From Clostridia bacterium (GTDB lineage: Bacteria; Bacillota; Clostridia; Oscillospirales; SIG627), in assembly GCA_017520825.1 (NCBI GenBank), contig JAFXEX010000002.1, positions 89,584-153,583 on the forward strand: a stretch of DNA of 64,000 nt, written 5' to 3'. The notes under the pieces are model-generated. The model worked only from the letters and a program-made list of their open reading frames with translations. It was not told the DNA's origin and did no database searches. The position numbers and the translations under genes were made by a program. Shown piece after piece: positions 34,704-44,283 of this stretch; the first letter of the stretch is position 1, and each line of letters opens with the position of its first letter.

Positions 34704-35459
34704 TTACTTTTCTGTATCTATAAGTATGACAGTGATATTGTCCGAACCACCCTTACTGTTGGCAAGGCTGACAAACTCCTCTGCCTTCTCGGCTATGGAA
34801 CTACCGGATGATACTATTCTGGTAAATTCCTTTTCGTCGAAATAATTTGACATACCGTCGCTACAAACAAGATAGTAGCCATCCTCCAACGGCATATTGG
34901 CAACGTCGCACTCCACGTCCTTTTTAATGCCGAGGGCTCGGAGTATTACGTTTTTGTTCGGGTGATTTTGCGCTTCCTCGGGAGTTATCTTTCCGTCGTC
35001 CACCAATGCTTGTACGAAGGAATGGTCAACCGTCAACTGCTTTGCGCTCTTCTTCGTTATATGATATACACGGCTATCTCCCACGTTAAAGGTCCAGAGA
35101 ATATCGTCCATAATAACACAGCCTGACAGAGTTGTGCCCATTCCCGAAAGACCCGTATCTGTACCCGAGGTGAGATATACCTCTTTATTGGCAACGTCAC
35201 AGGCTTCGTATACGGCGCGTTCTACCTTTATAACGGTTTCTGCCCTGTCGGTGATGCTATCTCTGATTTCACGGATTTTGGGCACGATACTGTTAAAAAA
35301 CAGCTTACAGGCTATTCTGCTTGCAACCTCTCCTGCGTTTGCTCCACCCATTCCGTCGCACACTATGGCTACAACGGTGTTATCCGAAACGTCAACGCTG
35401 AAATTGTCCTCGTTAAGACTTCTTGTCTGACCTACGTCGCTTATACCAAAGACCTGCAT
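34704..35459 (-). CDS. stp: PP2C-type Ser/Thr phosphatase (Stp/PrpC)
   Basis: Protein of 251 residues that reverses PrkC phosphorylation. Metal-binding motifs SLNEDNF, VCDGMGGANAGE, MGTTLSG, NVGDSRVY and SDGMSNYF plus GGSDNITV are all present. The start used is the ATG behind AAAGGAGG; a TTG two codons upstream is possible but unneeded. It lies 16 bases before prkC and 6 after rlmN, so all are in one operon. Confidence 0.96.
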   Translation of the reverse strand: MQVFGISDVGQTRSLNEDNFSVDVSDNTVVAIVCDGMGGANAGEVASRIACKLFFNSIVPKIREIRDSITDRAETVIKVERAVYEACDVANKEVYLTSGTDTGLSGMGTTLSGCVIMDDILWTFNVGDSRVYHITKKSAKQLTVDHSFVQALVDDGKITPEEAQNHPNKNVILRALGIKKDVECDVANMPLEDGYYLVCSDGMSNYFDEKEFTRIVSSGSSIAEKAEEFVSLANSKGGSDNITVILIDTEK

Positions 35460-35471
35460 ACCCAACCTCCT

Positions 35472-36524
35472 TTATACCTTATTTTTCATATGGTCGTTTC
35501 TTAACTGTCCGCAGGCAGCATCTATATCAGAGCCAAGCTTTCTGCGTACCGTCGCATTTATTTTACTATCATTAAGCGTTTTTGTAAAGAGATTAACCGA
35601 GTTTTTTGTTGATTTTTTGAAATTTTTCTCGCGAATTGTGTTTACGGGGATAAGATTTACGTGACACATAATGCCTTTCAGCCGTTTTGCAAGCTCCAAT
35701 GCGTGTGTGGGAGTGTCGTTTACTCCGTCTATCAATGCGTATTCAAAGGATATTCTTCTTCCGCATATTTTCTGATATTCACGGCACGCCGACAGAAGCT
35801 CATCGATTTTATATTTATGGTTTATAGGCATCATAGTGTCTCTGATTGCATCGTTGGGTGCGTGAAGTGATATAGAAAGAGTTATGGGAAGCTCCTCGCG
35901 GGCAAGCCTTTTAATACCGGGCACCACTCCACAGGTAGAAAGCGAAATATGTCGGTAGCCTATTCCAAGCCCCATTTTATCATTTACAAGATGCAAAAAT
36001 TTTATTACGTTGTCGTAGTTATCAAGAGGCTCGCCTATTCCCATTAATACGATATTGGAAACCCTGAAGCCTTCCTCGTCAGAATGCTCACGGGTAATGG
36101 TTTCTATCTGGGCAAGAATTTCGGAGGGCTCAAGCCCTCTGACGAAGCCGTTTTTAGTGGAGGCGCAAAAGGCGCAGCCCATTCGACAGCCTACCTGAGT
36201 GGAAACGCAGACGGTGTTTCCGTGCTCGTATCTCATAAGCACCGTCTCTATAATATTTCCGTCGTCAAGAGCAAGAAGGTATTTTTCCGTTCCGTCAATT
36301 TTTGAAACCAGCTTAGATGCTATCTGAGGGGCAGTAATATAATACCTCTCGGAAAGCTGGTTGGCAAGAGAAACGGAAATATCAGACATATGGTGAAAAT
36401 CCGTTTTCAGCTTACCGAAAAGCTGTCTGTACACCTGACCGGCACGGAATTTGGGAAGCCCCATTTCCACAAGCTCGGCTTCAAGCTGGGGAAGCGTCAT
36501 ACTTTTTACGTCTTTTTTATCCAT
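35472..36524 (-). CDS. rlmN: 23S rRNA (A2503-C2)/tRNA (A37-C2) methyltransferase RlmN
   Basis: Protein of 350 residues. The radical SAM motif GCRMGCAFCAS gives the CxxxCxxC cluster. The catalytic Cys pair is typical of RlmN: one in the STCGVVPGI region and one near the C-terminus (DIDAACGQL). It methylates A2503 of 23S rRNA and A37 of some tRNAs. The start has only a weak AAGGA site because it lies directly after the rsmB stop. Confidence 0.96.
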   Translation of the reverse strand: MDKKDVKSMTLPQLEAELVEMGLPKFRAGQVYRQLFGKLKTDFHHMSDISVSLANQLSERYYITAPQIASKLVSKIDGTEKYLLALDDGNIIETVLMRYEHGNTVCVSTQVGCRMGCAFCASTKNGFVRGLEPSEILAQIETITREHSDEEGFRVSNIVLMGIGEPLDNYDNVIKFLHLVNDKMGLGIGYRHISLSTCGVVPGIKRLAREELPITLSISLHAPNDAIRDTMMPINHKYKIDELLSACREYQKICGRRISFEYALIDGVNDTPTHALELAKRLKGIMCHVNLIPVNTIREKNFKKSTKNSVNLFTKTLNDSKINATVRRKLGSDIDAACGQLRNDHMKNKV

Positions 36525-36531
36525 TTACTTA

Positions 36532-37788
36532 TCAGTCCTTTATCAGTAGGTCGTAGAAGAAGCCGTCGTCGGAATACTCTGACGGAAAAGCAGTTTTGGG
36601 AAAGCCCTCGGCTCTGTGAAACTCACTGTGCTCTTTCAGAAAAGCCTCGGTTACCCTTTCGTTTTCCTCAGGATTGAGAGTGCAGGTGGAATATACCATA
36701 CGCCCTCCTTTTTTTAAGTAGCCCGATGACGCAGTAAGAATACTCAACTGTATTTCGGGAAGCCTTTCAATATCCTCGGGCTTTTTATATTTTATGTCGG
36801 GCTTCTTGGCAATAATTCCAAGTCCCGAGCAGGGAACGTCGCATATAACGGCATCAGCCTTGCCCAAAAGCTCCTCTCTCGGCGAGGTCGCGTTCTGAAC
36901 CTGGGCAGTAATTATATTTATACCAAGACGCTCTGCACCCTTTTGTACAAGGGACAGCTTATTAGCGTGAAGGTCAAAGGAATAAACCGTACCTCTGTTT
37001 TCCATATCAATTGCGGCAGAAAAGCTTTTTCCTCCGGGGCAGGCACAGGTGTCAATTACGATTTCGTCGGGCTTCAGCTTTAATGCCGAAACTGCCTTCC
37101 TTGAGTTTGAGCCCTGAACGAAAAACAAGCCCTCCTCAAAGCCGTAAAGACTCTCCACGTTACCCGACGCATATACGACGTCGTCAAGCTGGGGGTGAAG
37201 CTGACCGTCAACATTACTCATCAGCTCCTTCACAGTAGTCTTCAGAGTATTTACTCTGACAGTCATAGGTGGCTTCTTTTCGAAGCCCTCTAATATTTCC
37301 TCGACTTTTGCCCTGCCGTAGCCTCTTTCCCACAAATCAATTATCCATTGGGGTACGGAATATTTTACCGAAAGAGGCGCCGTTTCAAGCTCTTTTTTGA
37401 GCTTTTCTTTGTTCTTTAAAAGATTACGCAAAACGGCGTTGACAAAGGACTTTGATGAATGAGGCACAAGCTTTACCGATTCGTCACAGGCTGAAAAATC
37501 TGGAATTTTATCCATATGCATAATCTGATATAAGCCAAGGCGAATTGATATAAGCGTATCGGTATCAAGCTTGTCAATAGGACGGCTTGAAACCCTTGAG
37601 ATGAGGTAGTCAAGAGTTATGCCCTTTTCAATAACGCCGTAAACCAACGCCGTATAAAGAGCCTTATCTCTGCCGTCAAGCTGTGCTCGGGAAAGGCTTG
37701 TCATTACCTCAAGGTTTGAATATTTGCCGTCCCTGGCACATTTTTTCAGGCTATCGAAGGCGAGCCTTCTCGGATTGTCTGTTTTCAT
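36532..37788 (-). CDS. rsmB: 16S rRNA (cytosine-967-C5)-methyltransferase RsmB
   Basis: Protein of 418 residues, with an N-terminal NusB-like domain (about 1-130) and a methyltransferase domain. SAM motif I is DTCACPGGKS; catalytic Cys lie in ICDVPCSGLG and YSTCTLNPEEN. It methylates C967 of 16S rRNA. It sits in the canonical fmt to rlmN interval, but separated from fmt by the zinc protease gene. The ATG follows ATAGGAAC. Confidence 0.95.
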   Translation of the reverse strand: MKTDNPRRLAFDSLKKCARDGKYSNLEVMTSLSRAQLDGRDKALYTALVYGVIEKGITLDYLISRVSSRPIDKLDTDTLISIRLGLYQIMHMDKIPDFSACDESVKLVPHSSKSFVNAVLRNLLKNKEKLKKELETAPLSVKYSVPQWIIDLWERGYGRAKVEEILEGFEKKPPMTVRVNTLKTTVKELMSNVDGQLHPQLDDVVYASGNVESLYGFEEGLFFVQGSNSRKAVSALKLKPDEIVIDTCACPGGKSFSAAIDMENRGTVYSFDLHANKLSLVQKGAERLGINIITAQVQNATSPREELLGKADAVICDVPCSGLGIIAKKPDIKYKKPEDIERLPEIQLSILTASSGYLKKGGRMVYSTCTLNPEENERVTEAFLKEHSEFHRAEGFPKTAFPSEYSDDGFFYDLLIKD

Positions 37789-37796
37789 AAAAGTTC

Positions 37797-38492
37797 CTAT
37801 CTTCTTGAGTTTCTGTTTACCAGCATAAAGAGACGGAGGAGGTTTGCAAGGGCTACTGCAAGAGCAGCAACGTAGGTCATCGCAGCAGCCGAAAGCACCT
37901 TGCGTGCGCTTTCTATTTCATTGCCCACCAATATATTTTCACTTTTAAGGCTTTCGAGAGCCCTGCGTGAAGCGTTGAATTCAACGGGCAGGGTAACAAG
38001 CTGGAAAAGAGCCGAAAGCCCGAAAAGTGCAACTCCAAGATACGCAAGGTTGAGAGCCGACATAATAATGCCCAGCAGTACGAGGGGCATTGCTAAATTG
38101 GAGCCTATCTGACAGATGGGAATTATAGCAGTTCTGAGCTTTATGGGATAATATCCAACGGCGTGCTGAACTGCGTGTCCTGCCTCGTGGGCAGCAACAC
38201 CAAGGGCAGCTACCGAATTTGAAGCGTACACAGATTCCGAAAGGCGTATAACCTTTGCCTTGGGGTCGAAATGGTCTGTAAGCTCTCCGTTAATCCTCTC
38301 AATTCTTACGTCGTAGACACCACCTGCTCTTAACACGGCCTCAGCACACTGAGCGCCTGTGAGTCCTTTGGCGTTTGCCATTTTGGCGTATTTTTTGAAG
38401 GTTGAATTTACGTTTGCACTTGCCCACATAGCCCAAAGGGCAGCAAGTATTACGGGAATAATCCATATATCAAGTGAATAAAAGAATGGCAT
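37797..38492 (-). CDS. Zinc metallopeptidase, YugP family (DUF2268-like neutral Zn protease)
   Basis: Protein of 231 residues with an N-terminal helix, the Zn motif AAHEAGHAVQH (HExxH) at about residue 105-115, and two further membrane stretches (about 135-170 and 205-225). This matches the YugP family, a membrane-embedded protease whose substrate is unknown. Its place between fmt and rsmB recurs in Clostridia. Good ribosome site AAGGAG; 9 bases before rsmB. Confidence 0.9.
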   Translation of the reverse strand: MPFFYSLDIWIIPVILAALWAMWASANVNSTFKKYAKMANAKGLTGAQCAEAVLRAGGVYDVRIERINGELTDHFDPKAKVIRLSESVYASNSVAALGVAAHEAGHAVQHAVGYYPIKLRTAIIPICQIGSNLAMPLVLLGIIMSALNLAYLGVALFGLSALFQLVTLPVEFNASRRALESLKSENILVGNEIESARKVLSAAAMTYVAALAVALANLLRLFMLVNRNSRR

Positions 38493-38503
38493 ATTTTTTC
38501 TCC

Positions 38504-39436
38504 TTATTGAAGTATATCGTCAAGATTTATTTTCCTGCCGTTAAGAAAATCGGAGGCAGACATTTTCTTTCCACCCTCCAGCTGAAGCTCCTTGAGCAAA
38601 ACGCTTCCCTCTCCGCAGGATACCTGAATTTTTTTCTTTGCCACAACTACCTGCCCGTTCTGAGCGTCAAAGCTTTCGTCGCAGGTCTCGGCACGGTATA
38701 TTTTAAGCAATTTTCCGTCTGCCATTCTGGTTATAGCCGACGGCTCCTCAGAAAGTCCGTGTATTTTTCTCGTTATTTCAAAAGCAGATTTAGACCAATC
38801 GATAATCTGGTCCTCAGAGGTAAGCTTTTCGGCATAGGTTGAAAGACTGTCATCCTGCTTTTCACCCTTTGCCTTGCCTGAAACGATATCTCTCACAGTC
38901 TGGCAAACCAATCTTCCACCGATTTCGGCAAGCTCACCGAAAAGCTCGGTAGCCGTCATTCCCTCGGGAATATCCACCTCTGCCTTTGAAAGCATATCAC
39001 CTGTGTCAAGCCCCTTTTCCATATACATAATGGTAACGCCGGTTTTTTTCTTTCCGTCCATTATTGCACGGTTGACGGGAGAAGCGCCTCTGTATTCGGG
39101 AAGCAATGAGCCGTGAACGTTTATTGCGCCGTATCTGGGATAATTGAGTACGTATTCGGGAAGTATCTTTCCGTACGAAGCCACGATTATTATATCGGGG
39201 TCGAAGTCCTTGAGAGTCTGACCGAAGCTTTCCTCCTTGAGATTTTCGGGGGTAACAACGTCTATCCCCATCTCCATTGCCTTCAGCTTGGTTTCACAGG
39301 GCTGAAGCTTATATGAGCGCCCCTTCGGCGTGTCAGCCTTGGTAACTGCCATTATAACGGAATCCGAAAATTCCTCTGCAATTATTTCCAGCACCCTCGC
39401 AGCAAAAGCGGGAGTACCCATATACATTATTCTCAT
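38504..39436 (-). CDS. fmt: Methionyl-tRNA formyltransferase
   Basis: Protein of 310 residues. It transfers formyl from 10-formyl-THF to initiator Met-tRNA. The active-site stretch INVHGSLLPEYRGASPVNRA and DTGDML are present; the C-terminal OB-like domain is complete. It overlaps the def stop by ATGA. fmt and def together open and close the formyl-Met cycle. Confidence 0.97.
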   Translation of the reverse strand: MRIMYMGTPAFAARVLEIIAEEFSDSVIMAVTKADTPKGRSYKLQPCETKLKAMEMGIDVVTPENLKEESFGQTLKDFDPDIIIVASYGKILPEYVLNYPRYGAINVHGSLLPEYRGASPVNRAIMDGKKKTGVTIMYMEKGLDTGDMLSKAEVDIPEGMTATELFGELAEIGGRLVCQTVRDIVSGKAKGEKQDDSLSTYAEKLTSEDQIIDWSKSAFEITRKIHGLSEEPSAITRMADGKLLKIYRAETCDESFDAQNGQVVVAKKKIQVSCGEGSVLLKELQLEGGKKMSASDFLNGRKINLDDILQ

Positions 39437-39900
39437 TCAAGCTCTCCTTCTTCAACGTATCTCACTATATCGTCAAGCATTACCTTGCCGTCAAGGTGGT
39501 CGGTTTCGTGGCAAAAGGCTTGTGCCATAAGTCCTTCCATATCCTTGAAGTATATTTCATTTCCGTTTCTGTCAAGTGCCTTTCCCGTTACCTTTACAGG
39601 TCTGTTTTTAACCACCCATACGTCGGGGAAGGACAGACAACCCTCATAAACCTCACGGTTGCCCTTGGTGGAAATTATTTCGGGATTGATAAGCTCAATA
39701 GGTCCGTCGCCAACGTCGATGATGACAACCCTTTTCAATATGCCCACCTGAACGGCAGCAAGTCCTGCTCCCTGAGCCTTAGCAAGAGTGTCCTTCATAT
39801 CGTCAAGGAGAGTAAGCACTCTTTCGTCGATTTTCTCAACGGGGCGCGACCTCTTTTTAAGTATATCGTCACCTGTTTTAACAATATTAAGTATAGCCAT
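39433..39900 (-). CDS. def: Peptide deformylase
   Basis: Protein of 155 residues. It removes the formyl group from nascent chains. Motif 1 GAGLAAVQ (G-x-G-x-A-A-x-Q), motif 2 EGCLSFP with the metal Cys and motif 3 CHETDHLDG with the HExxH His pair are intact, so it should be an active Fe/Zn enzyme. The ATG follows GGAAAGGA, and an upstream extension of 15 codons lacks a site. Confidence 0.97.
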   Translation of the reverse strand: MAILNIVKTGDDILKKRSRPVEKIDERVLTLLDDMKDTLAKAQGAGLAAVQVGILKRVVIIDVGDGPIELINPEIISTKGNREVYEGCLSFPDVWVVKNRPVKVTGKALDRNGNEIYFKDMEGLMAQAFCHETDHLDGKVMLDDIVRYVEEGELE

Positions 39901-39919
39901 TTTAATTCCTTTCCATATA

Positions 39920-42325
39920 TCACAACATTGTGGGAGAGGCGTCAAAGGAGCATTTGACTCCGTCCTTCCGGTTGAAGGTGTTCAATACTGCCTTAAAAAG
40001 CTCTCTCGTGCGTTTTGAATTTTTATACTTTACTACCAGCTTTCGTCTGAAGCTGTTTTTTAACTTATAGGGAACGGCGTCAAAGGGTCCGTAAGCGATT
40101 ATTTTTACGTCGGTAAACTCACCTGCAAGCAATCCTCCCACGGTTTCGTTAAGCCTTTCGGAAGCCTTGTCAAGAGCACTCTCGCTGTCGGAGGTCAGTA
40201 TGAAAACTCCTACCGTACAGAAGGGTGGAAAGGTAAGCGCCCGACGAAGCTCTATTTCACCCTCGAAAAATGCGTCGTAATCCTGCGTGGTGCAAAGCTC
40301 TATAATTTCATTGTGGGGATTCATAGTCTGTATTACGGCACTGCCCTTTTTCTTTCCTCTGCCTGCACGTCCAACAACCTGCGTCATAAGAGCAAAGGTA
40401 TGCTCGTTTGCACGGTAGTCGGAGGAGAACAGAGACAGGTCTGCCATAATTACGCCCACAAGGGTTACGTCGGGGAAATTGTGCCCCTTGGCAACCATCT
40501 GCGTGCCTATGAGAATATCGGCATTATGTGAGGAAAACTCCTCGATAAGCTGATCGTGCGACAGCTTTTTACGGGTAGTGTCGGCGTCCATTCGCAAAAC
40601 TCTCGCCTGGGGAAAAAGCTCCTTCAGCTCCTGCTCAAGCTTTTGGGTGCCGTAACCACGGTACTGCATATGCTCTGATGAGCAGGTGGGGCATTTTTCG
40701 GGTGGCGTGATTGAATATCCACAATAATGACACACAAGTCGGTGGGAGTCTCCCATCTGATGAAGTGTCATTGACACGCTACAATTAGGGCAGGTAACGG
40801 CACTTTTACAGTCCCGACAGGTAAGAAGCTTTTTCAGTCCCCGTCGGTTGACGAAAATAACTGCCTGCTCTCCCCTGCCAAGCGTGGCACGAAGTCTCTC
40901 TTCAAGCTCTGCTCCCACAAGTCTGTCGGGTGACGATACGCCGTCGTTCATAACGTCGGCTATTACCACATCGGGTAATATTGCGCCACCGTATCTTTTT
41001 TTAAGGGTTACAAGGGTATAATTCCCTTTTTTTGCGTTATAAAAGCTTTCAACGTCGGGGGTTGCCGACGAAAGAAGAAGCAATGCGTCGGACTTAGCAC
41101 ATACAAAGCGCGCTACGTCTCTTGCGTGATAGCGTGGTGTGGTATCCGATTTATAGCTATCGTCCTGCTCCTCGTCTATTATGAGCAGTCCCAGATTTTG
41201 AACGGGGGCAAATACGGCTGAGCGTGTGCCTAAAACTATATTTTTTCTTCCCGATTTAATCGCTTCCCAGCTATCGTGACGCTCACCCTTTGACATACCC
41301 GAATGTATAATGGCAACTCTGTCTCCGTAGCGTGAAAATAAAGCCTCGGCGCTTTGAGAGGTAAGCGCAATTTCGGGAACAAGCATTATGACGCCACGGG
41401 CTTCTGATATCGCCTTGTCAATAAGCGAAAGTATCACCGAGGTCTTTCCACTGCCCGTAACTCCGTACAAAAGGGCAGCGCAGCCTTTTTTTCTGTCAAG
41501 CATTGATGAAAGGGTGTCATAGCCCTCCCTCTGCTCGTCTGATAGCTCTATGGCTTCATTGGTGGGTTGAATATCGGGAAGCTTATAGAGAGTGCGTTCA
41601 ACGTTATGGGTAACAATCTCTGCAAGTCCTCTTTTCACCAGGAAATTAAGACCTGCGCTGTCAATTCCGTATATTTCGCACAAGCTCTTTGCAGGCATTT
41701 CTTCAACGCCGTAAAGATGGTTTAATACGCTTGTATATTTATCCTTATTTTTTGCACCCTTAAGTCCCAAGGCAATTTCTTCCTCGGTAAGTCTGATTGC
41801 CCTTACGTAGCGCTCCTTTTTTTCGTTCACGTGGCAGAGCGCCTCTGTGCAAAGGCTGACCATACTCTTTTTTATATAGGGCATTACGGCTGATTTTGTG
41901 ATTTCCCCACCAAGATATACTTTTTCGCCATTTTCGAGACGAGCCTTCAGGGACTCGTCCTCAAGCTCCTCAAAGCGTTGTCCCTTTACAATATATTCTG
42001 CCGTATCAATATCAAGCCCCGTGGGAAGCATCAGCCTTGCACAATCCCCGAAGGATGCAAAAAAGCGCTCCGACATAAACTGTGCCGTTTCAAGCTGGGT
42101 TTTAGTCAGTGAATAGGGCTCTGGCAGAGCAAACAGAATGCTTTTCAGTCCTTGCCCGTCACCACTCTCCTCAAGAGCCGTCACTATTCCGTATTGGTGT
42201 CTGTCGGTTTTTCCAAATGGCAGGGCAACTACCCTTCCCTCGCCAAGTTTTTCCTGTGACAAATAGCTGTACGGACGGTCAAATGCAACGGTAGCCGACA
42301 CAAGTCTGACAGTTACCTTATACAT
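39920..42325 (-). CDS. priA: Primosomal protein N' (replication restart helicase PriA)
   Basis: Protein of 801 residues. The N-terminal DNA-binding domain is followed by the helicase with Walker A GVTGSGKT, DEEQD box II and the Zn-binding insert bearing CRDC, CPNC, CHYC and CPTC pairs. It rebuilds replication forks after collapse. Start ATG is behind GGAGGTGG. It lies 18 bases downstream of the 241-residue membrane protein, so it belongs to the same operon. Confidence 0.96.
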   Translation of the reverse strand: MYKVTVRLVSATVAFDRPYSYLSQEKLGEGRVVALPFGKTDRHQYGIVTALEESGDGQGLKSILFALPEPYSLTKTQLETAQFMSERFFASFGDCARLMLPTGLDIDTAEYIVKGQRFEELEDESLKARLENGEKVYLGGEITKSAVMPYIKKSMVSLCTEALCHVNEKKERYVRAIRLTEEEIALGLKGAKNKDKYTSVLNHLYGVEEMPAKSLCEIYGIDSAGLNFLVKRGLAEIVTHNVERTLYKLPDIQPTNEAIELSDEQREGYDTLSSMLDRKKGCAALLYGVTGSGKTSVILSLIDKAISEARGVIMLVPEIALTSQSAEALFSRYGDRVAIIHSGMSKGERHDSWEAIKSGRKNIVLGTRSAVFAPVQNLGLLIIDEEQDDSYKSDTTPRYHARDVARFVCAKSDALLLLSSATPDVESFYNAKKGNYTLVTLKKRYGGAILPDVVIADVMNDGVSSPDRLVGAELEERLRATLGRGEQAVIFVNRRGLKKLLTCRDCKSAVTCPNCSVSMTLHQMGDSHRLVCHYCGYSITPPEKCPTCSSEHMQYRGYGTQKLEQELKELFPQARVLRMDADTTRKKLSHDQLIEEFSSHNADILIGTQMVAKGHNFPDVTLVGVIMADLSLFSSDYRANEHTFALMTQVVGRAGRGKKKGSAVIQTMNPHNEIIELCTTQDYDAFFEGEIELRRALTFPPFCTVGVFILTSDSESALDKASERLNETVGGLLAGEFTDVKIIAYGPFDAVPYKLKNSFRRKLVVKYKNSKRTRELFKAVLNTFNRKDGVKCSFDASPTML

Positions 42326-42343
42326 ATGACCACCTCCGTTTTT

Positions 42344-43069
42344 TTAATCTATTATTTTAACTTCAACCTTGTTTCTACGTGTTCTTACTCCACCCACGGT
42401 TTTTCCTGCAACCACGAAAGAATACAAAAGCTCCTTACTGTCGTTGTCGTAAATATCAAGATATACCTTATTACCACCCTCGGTTACCGTCTTGGTGCTA
42501 TAGGTAACGTTTCCGTCCTCGTCAACCAACTGTACCCTTTCGGTCTTCTTTACTCCGTCCTCAACGGTGACGTCGGATGCGCATATCCTGATATATTTAT
42601 AGTCAAATCTTGACTGGGTATGCATCTCAAGAGCTTCAATTACTTCTCCGGGCAAATCCTCTTCGTAAAGAGGGGTATCTCCGTCGGTGACAACCTTACT
42701 GTCGTCCTCAACCACCCTCAGCTTGAATTCAAAGGGTGTCTGTCTATCCTCGGTATCGTAGGTGCTTATACGATAGCGTACAGTAAGCTGTAATTCGGAA
42801 ATCGGCTCAAGGTAATATATATTCTTAATCTGAATGGTGCCCTCCTCGTTGGTCCACGAGGCAGGCTGATAATTAAACAGCTGATAATCAACGTCAAGAT
42901 TTTCGAAATCTGCCTTTTCCTCTGCCGTCAGTATTATATCGTCACTTATATCGGCATCGCAGGATACGAAAATTCTGGTAAAGGTAACGGCGTACACCAA
43001 TATACTTATAGAAAGCACCGTCCACTTTATTATTTTCCACGGCGTTATTTTTCTCTGGTTTTCTTCCAT
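42344..43069 (-). CDS. Membrane-anchored protein heading the priA operon, unknown
   Basis: Protein of 241 residues from the ATG behind AGGGAG. One N-terminal membrane helix (about 17-37) follows a short basic cytosolic segment (ITPWKIIKW); the rest, about 200 residues, is acidic, beta-rich and predicted to be outside. I recognise no family. Its Cys pair is not an obvious lipobox. A consensus promoter lies just upstream, so this gene is the 5' end of a ten-gene housekeeping operon. Its role is open. Confidence 0.75.
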   Translation of the reverse strand: MEENQRKITPWKIIKWTVLSISILVYAVTFTRIFVSCDADISDDIILTAEEKADFENLDVDYQLFNYQPASWTNEEGTIQIKNIYYLEPISELQLTVRYRISTYDTEDRQTPFEFKLRVVEDDSKVVTDGDTPLYEEDLPGEVIEALEMHTQSRFDYKYIRICASDVTVEDGVKKTERVQLVDEDGNVTYSTKTVTEGGNKVYLDIYDNDSKELLYSFVVAGKTVGGVRTRRNKVEVKIID

Positions 43070-43107
43070 GGTAATCTCCCTGTAAAAGATATATATACTC
43101 ACTGTAT

Positions 43108-43136
43108 ATGATACCACAATTGTGTGAATTTTTCAA
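43108..43136 (-). promoter_or_regulatory. Promoter of the priA-def-fmt-...-prkC operon
   Basis: Minus strand TTGAAA, 17 bases, TATCAT, 38 bases before the first gene. Confidence 0.8.
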
Positions 43137-43177
43137 CAGTTTTCTATTAAATTCGGTTGTGACCTGTTTTCAAGCGC

Positions 43178-43211
43178 AAAAAAACAAACGGACGGTATAA
43201 ACCGTCCGTTT
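43178..43211 (-). terminator. Terminator of the 199-residue lipoprotein
   Basis: AAACGGACGGT pairs with ACCGTCCGTTT across a four-base loop; the minus strand ends with GTTTTTTT. Confidence 0.92.
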
Positions 43212-43216
43212 AATAT

Positions 43217-43816
43217 TTACGGAAGCTGAAATTCCGTGGGAGATACGTACCAGCCCTCACCTGCTATATAGAGCATAGTGATGTTTTCGGTATAATCCTC
43301 TTCAACAACGATATCGCCTGAATCCTGAACTACGCCGTAGGTATGCACAAGATAGCTGTATTCAACCACTTTTTCTATATTGCCCGAAGGCATATAGCAA
43401 TATTTTGCAAGGTCGTTTACAATGTTATCTCTCTCGGTGCCCTCTATTTCACGCTCTCCCTCAAGGGAATATTCAATATGATATTCTGCGCCGTCGTATT
43501 TGATATCACGGTTTACGTGGAGAGTGTAGGTGGCGTTGTTTATAGCCTCCTCAAAGGTTGCGTCGTCGTATTCAAGCTCTCTTTGATATCCCTTGATAAA
43601 GGTTTCGGGAAACGCAAGAATGTAGTTTCCAAAGCCGTCCTCTGTCAGAAGAGAAAAGTAGCAAGCAGCTGCATCCTCAACCGTATTGTCAAAGCGTGTG
43701 TCGTAGCCCTCGTCAAGATTGTCGGGAGTAACCGTTTCCACGGGCTTGTCTGCACAAGCAGTGAAAACGCAAAGAGCGACAATTACAAGAACAAAAAACA
43801 ATATATTCTTTCTCAT
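43217..43816 (-). CDS. Lipoprotein of unknown function
   Basis: Protein of 199 residues. A signal peptide (FFVLVIVALCVFTAC) ends in a lipobox with Cys at about 21. The mature part is acidic, with a beta-strand-rich pattern and no recognised motif; YNDATF-like and TYTLHV blocks suggest a small alpha/beta domain of the NTF2/DUF type, which I cannot confirm. The start at 43816 is preferred to the ATG at 43825, which sits right against AAGGA. It lies downstream of the rplT terminator without an obvious own promoter. Confidence 0.75.
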   Translation of the reverse strand: MRKNILFFVLVIVALCVFTACADKPVETVTPDNLDEGYDTRFDNTVEDAAACYFSLLTEDGFGNYILAFPETFIKGYQRELEYDDATFEEAINNATYTLHVNRDIKYDGAEYHIEYSLEGEREIEGTERDNIVNDLAKYCYMPSGNIEKVVEYSYLVHTYGVVQDSGDIVVEEDYTENITMLYIAGEGWYVSPTEFQLP

Positions 43817-43838
43817 AAATTCCATTTCCTTTTCTTTT

Positions 43839-43866
43839 CAAAAAAGCCGTGACGGTTGTCACGGCT
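43839..43866 (-). terminator. Terminator of infC-rpmI-rplT
   Basis: AGCCGTGAC pairs with GTCACGGCT around four bases; the minus strand continues with six T. Confidence 0.92.
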
Positions 43867-43893
43867 CAAATGATTTTTCTGTTAAGTAGTCTA

Positions 43894-44247
43894 TTAAAGA
43901 GCTGCCTTTGCCTTCTCAACGAGAGCTGCAAATGCTTCCTTGTCGCTTACTGCGATTTCTGCAAGCATCTTTCTGTTAAGGTCGATACCAGCCTTCTTAA
44001 GACCGTTCATAAATCTTGAATAGTTGATGTCGTTAACCTTGCACTGTGCAGAAATACGAGTGATCCAAAGAGAACGGAAATCTCTCTTCTTGTTCTTTCT
44101 TCCTGCGAAAGCGTAGTTACCGCTCTTCATTACCTGCTGCTTAGCCATCTTGAAGTGCTTGCTCTTTGCACCCCAGTAACCCTTTGCAAGCTTGAGTACT
44201 TTATTTCTTCTCTTGCGAGTCATCATCGCGCCTTTAACTCTTGCCAT
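43894..44247 (-). CDS. rplT: 50S ribosomal protein L20
   Basis: Protein of 117 residues, normal length, beginning [20 protein letters not shown] with the conserved [15 protein letters not shown] and [10 protein letters not shown] blocks. L20 binds 23S rRNA early in assembly and in Firmicutes represses its own operon through the infC leader RNA. It is the last gene of the operon, followed by a terminator. Confidence 0.98.
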   Translation of the reverse strand: MARVKGAMMTRKRRNKVLKLAKGYWGAKSKHFKMAKQQVMKSGNYAFAGRKNKKRDFRSLWITRISAQCKVNDINYSRFMNGLKKAGIDLNRKMLAEIAVSDKEAFAALVEKAKAAL

Positions 44248-44283
44248 TTCTAAATCCTCCTAAAATTCTCTTTCTTTCAAACC

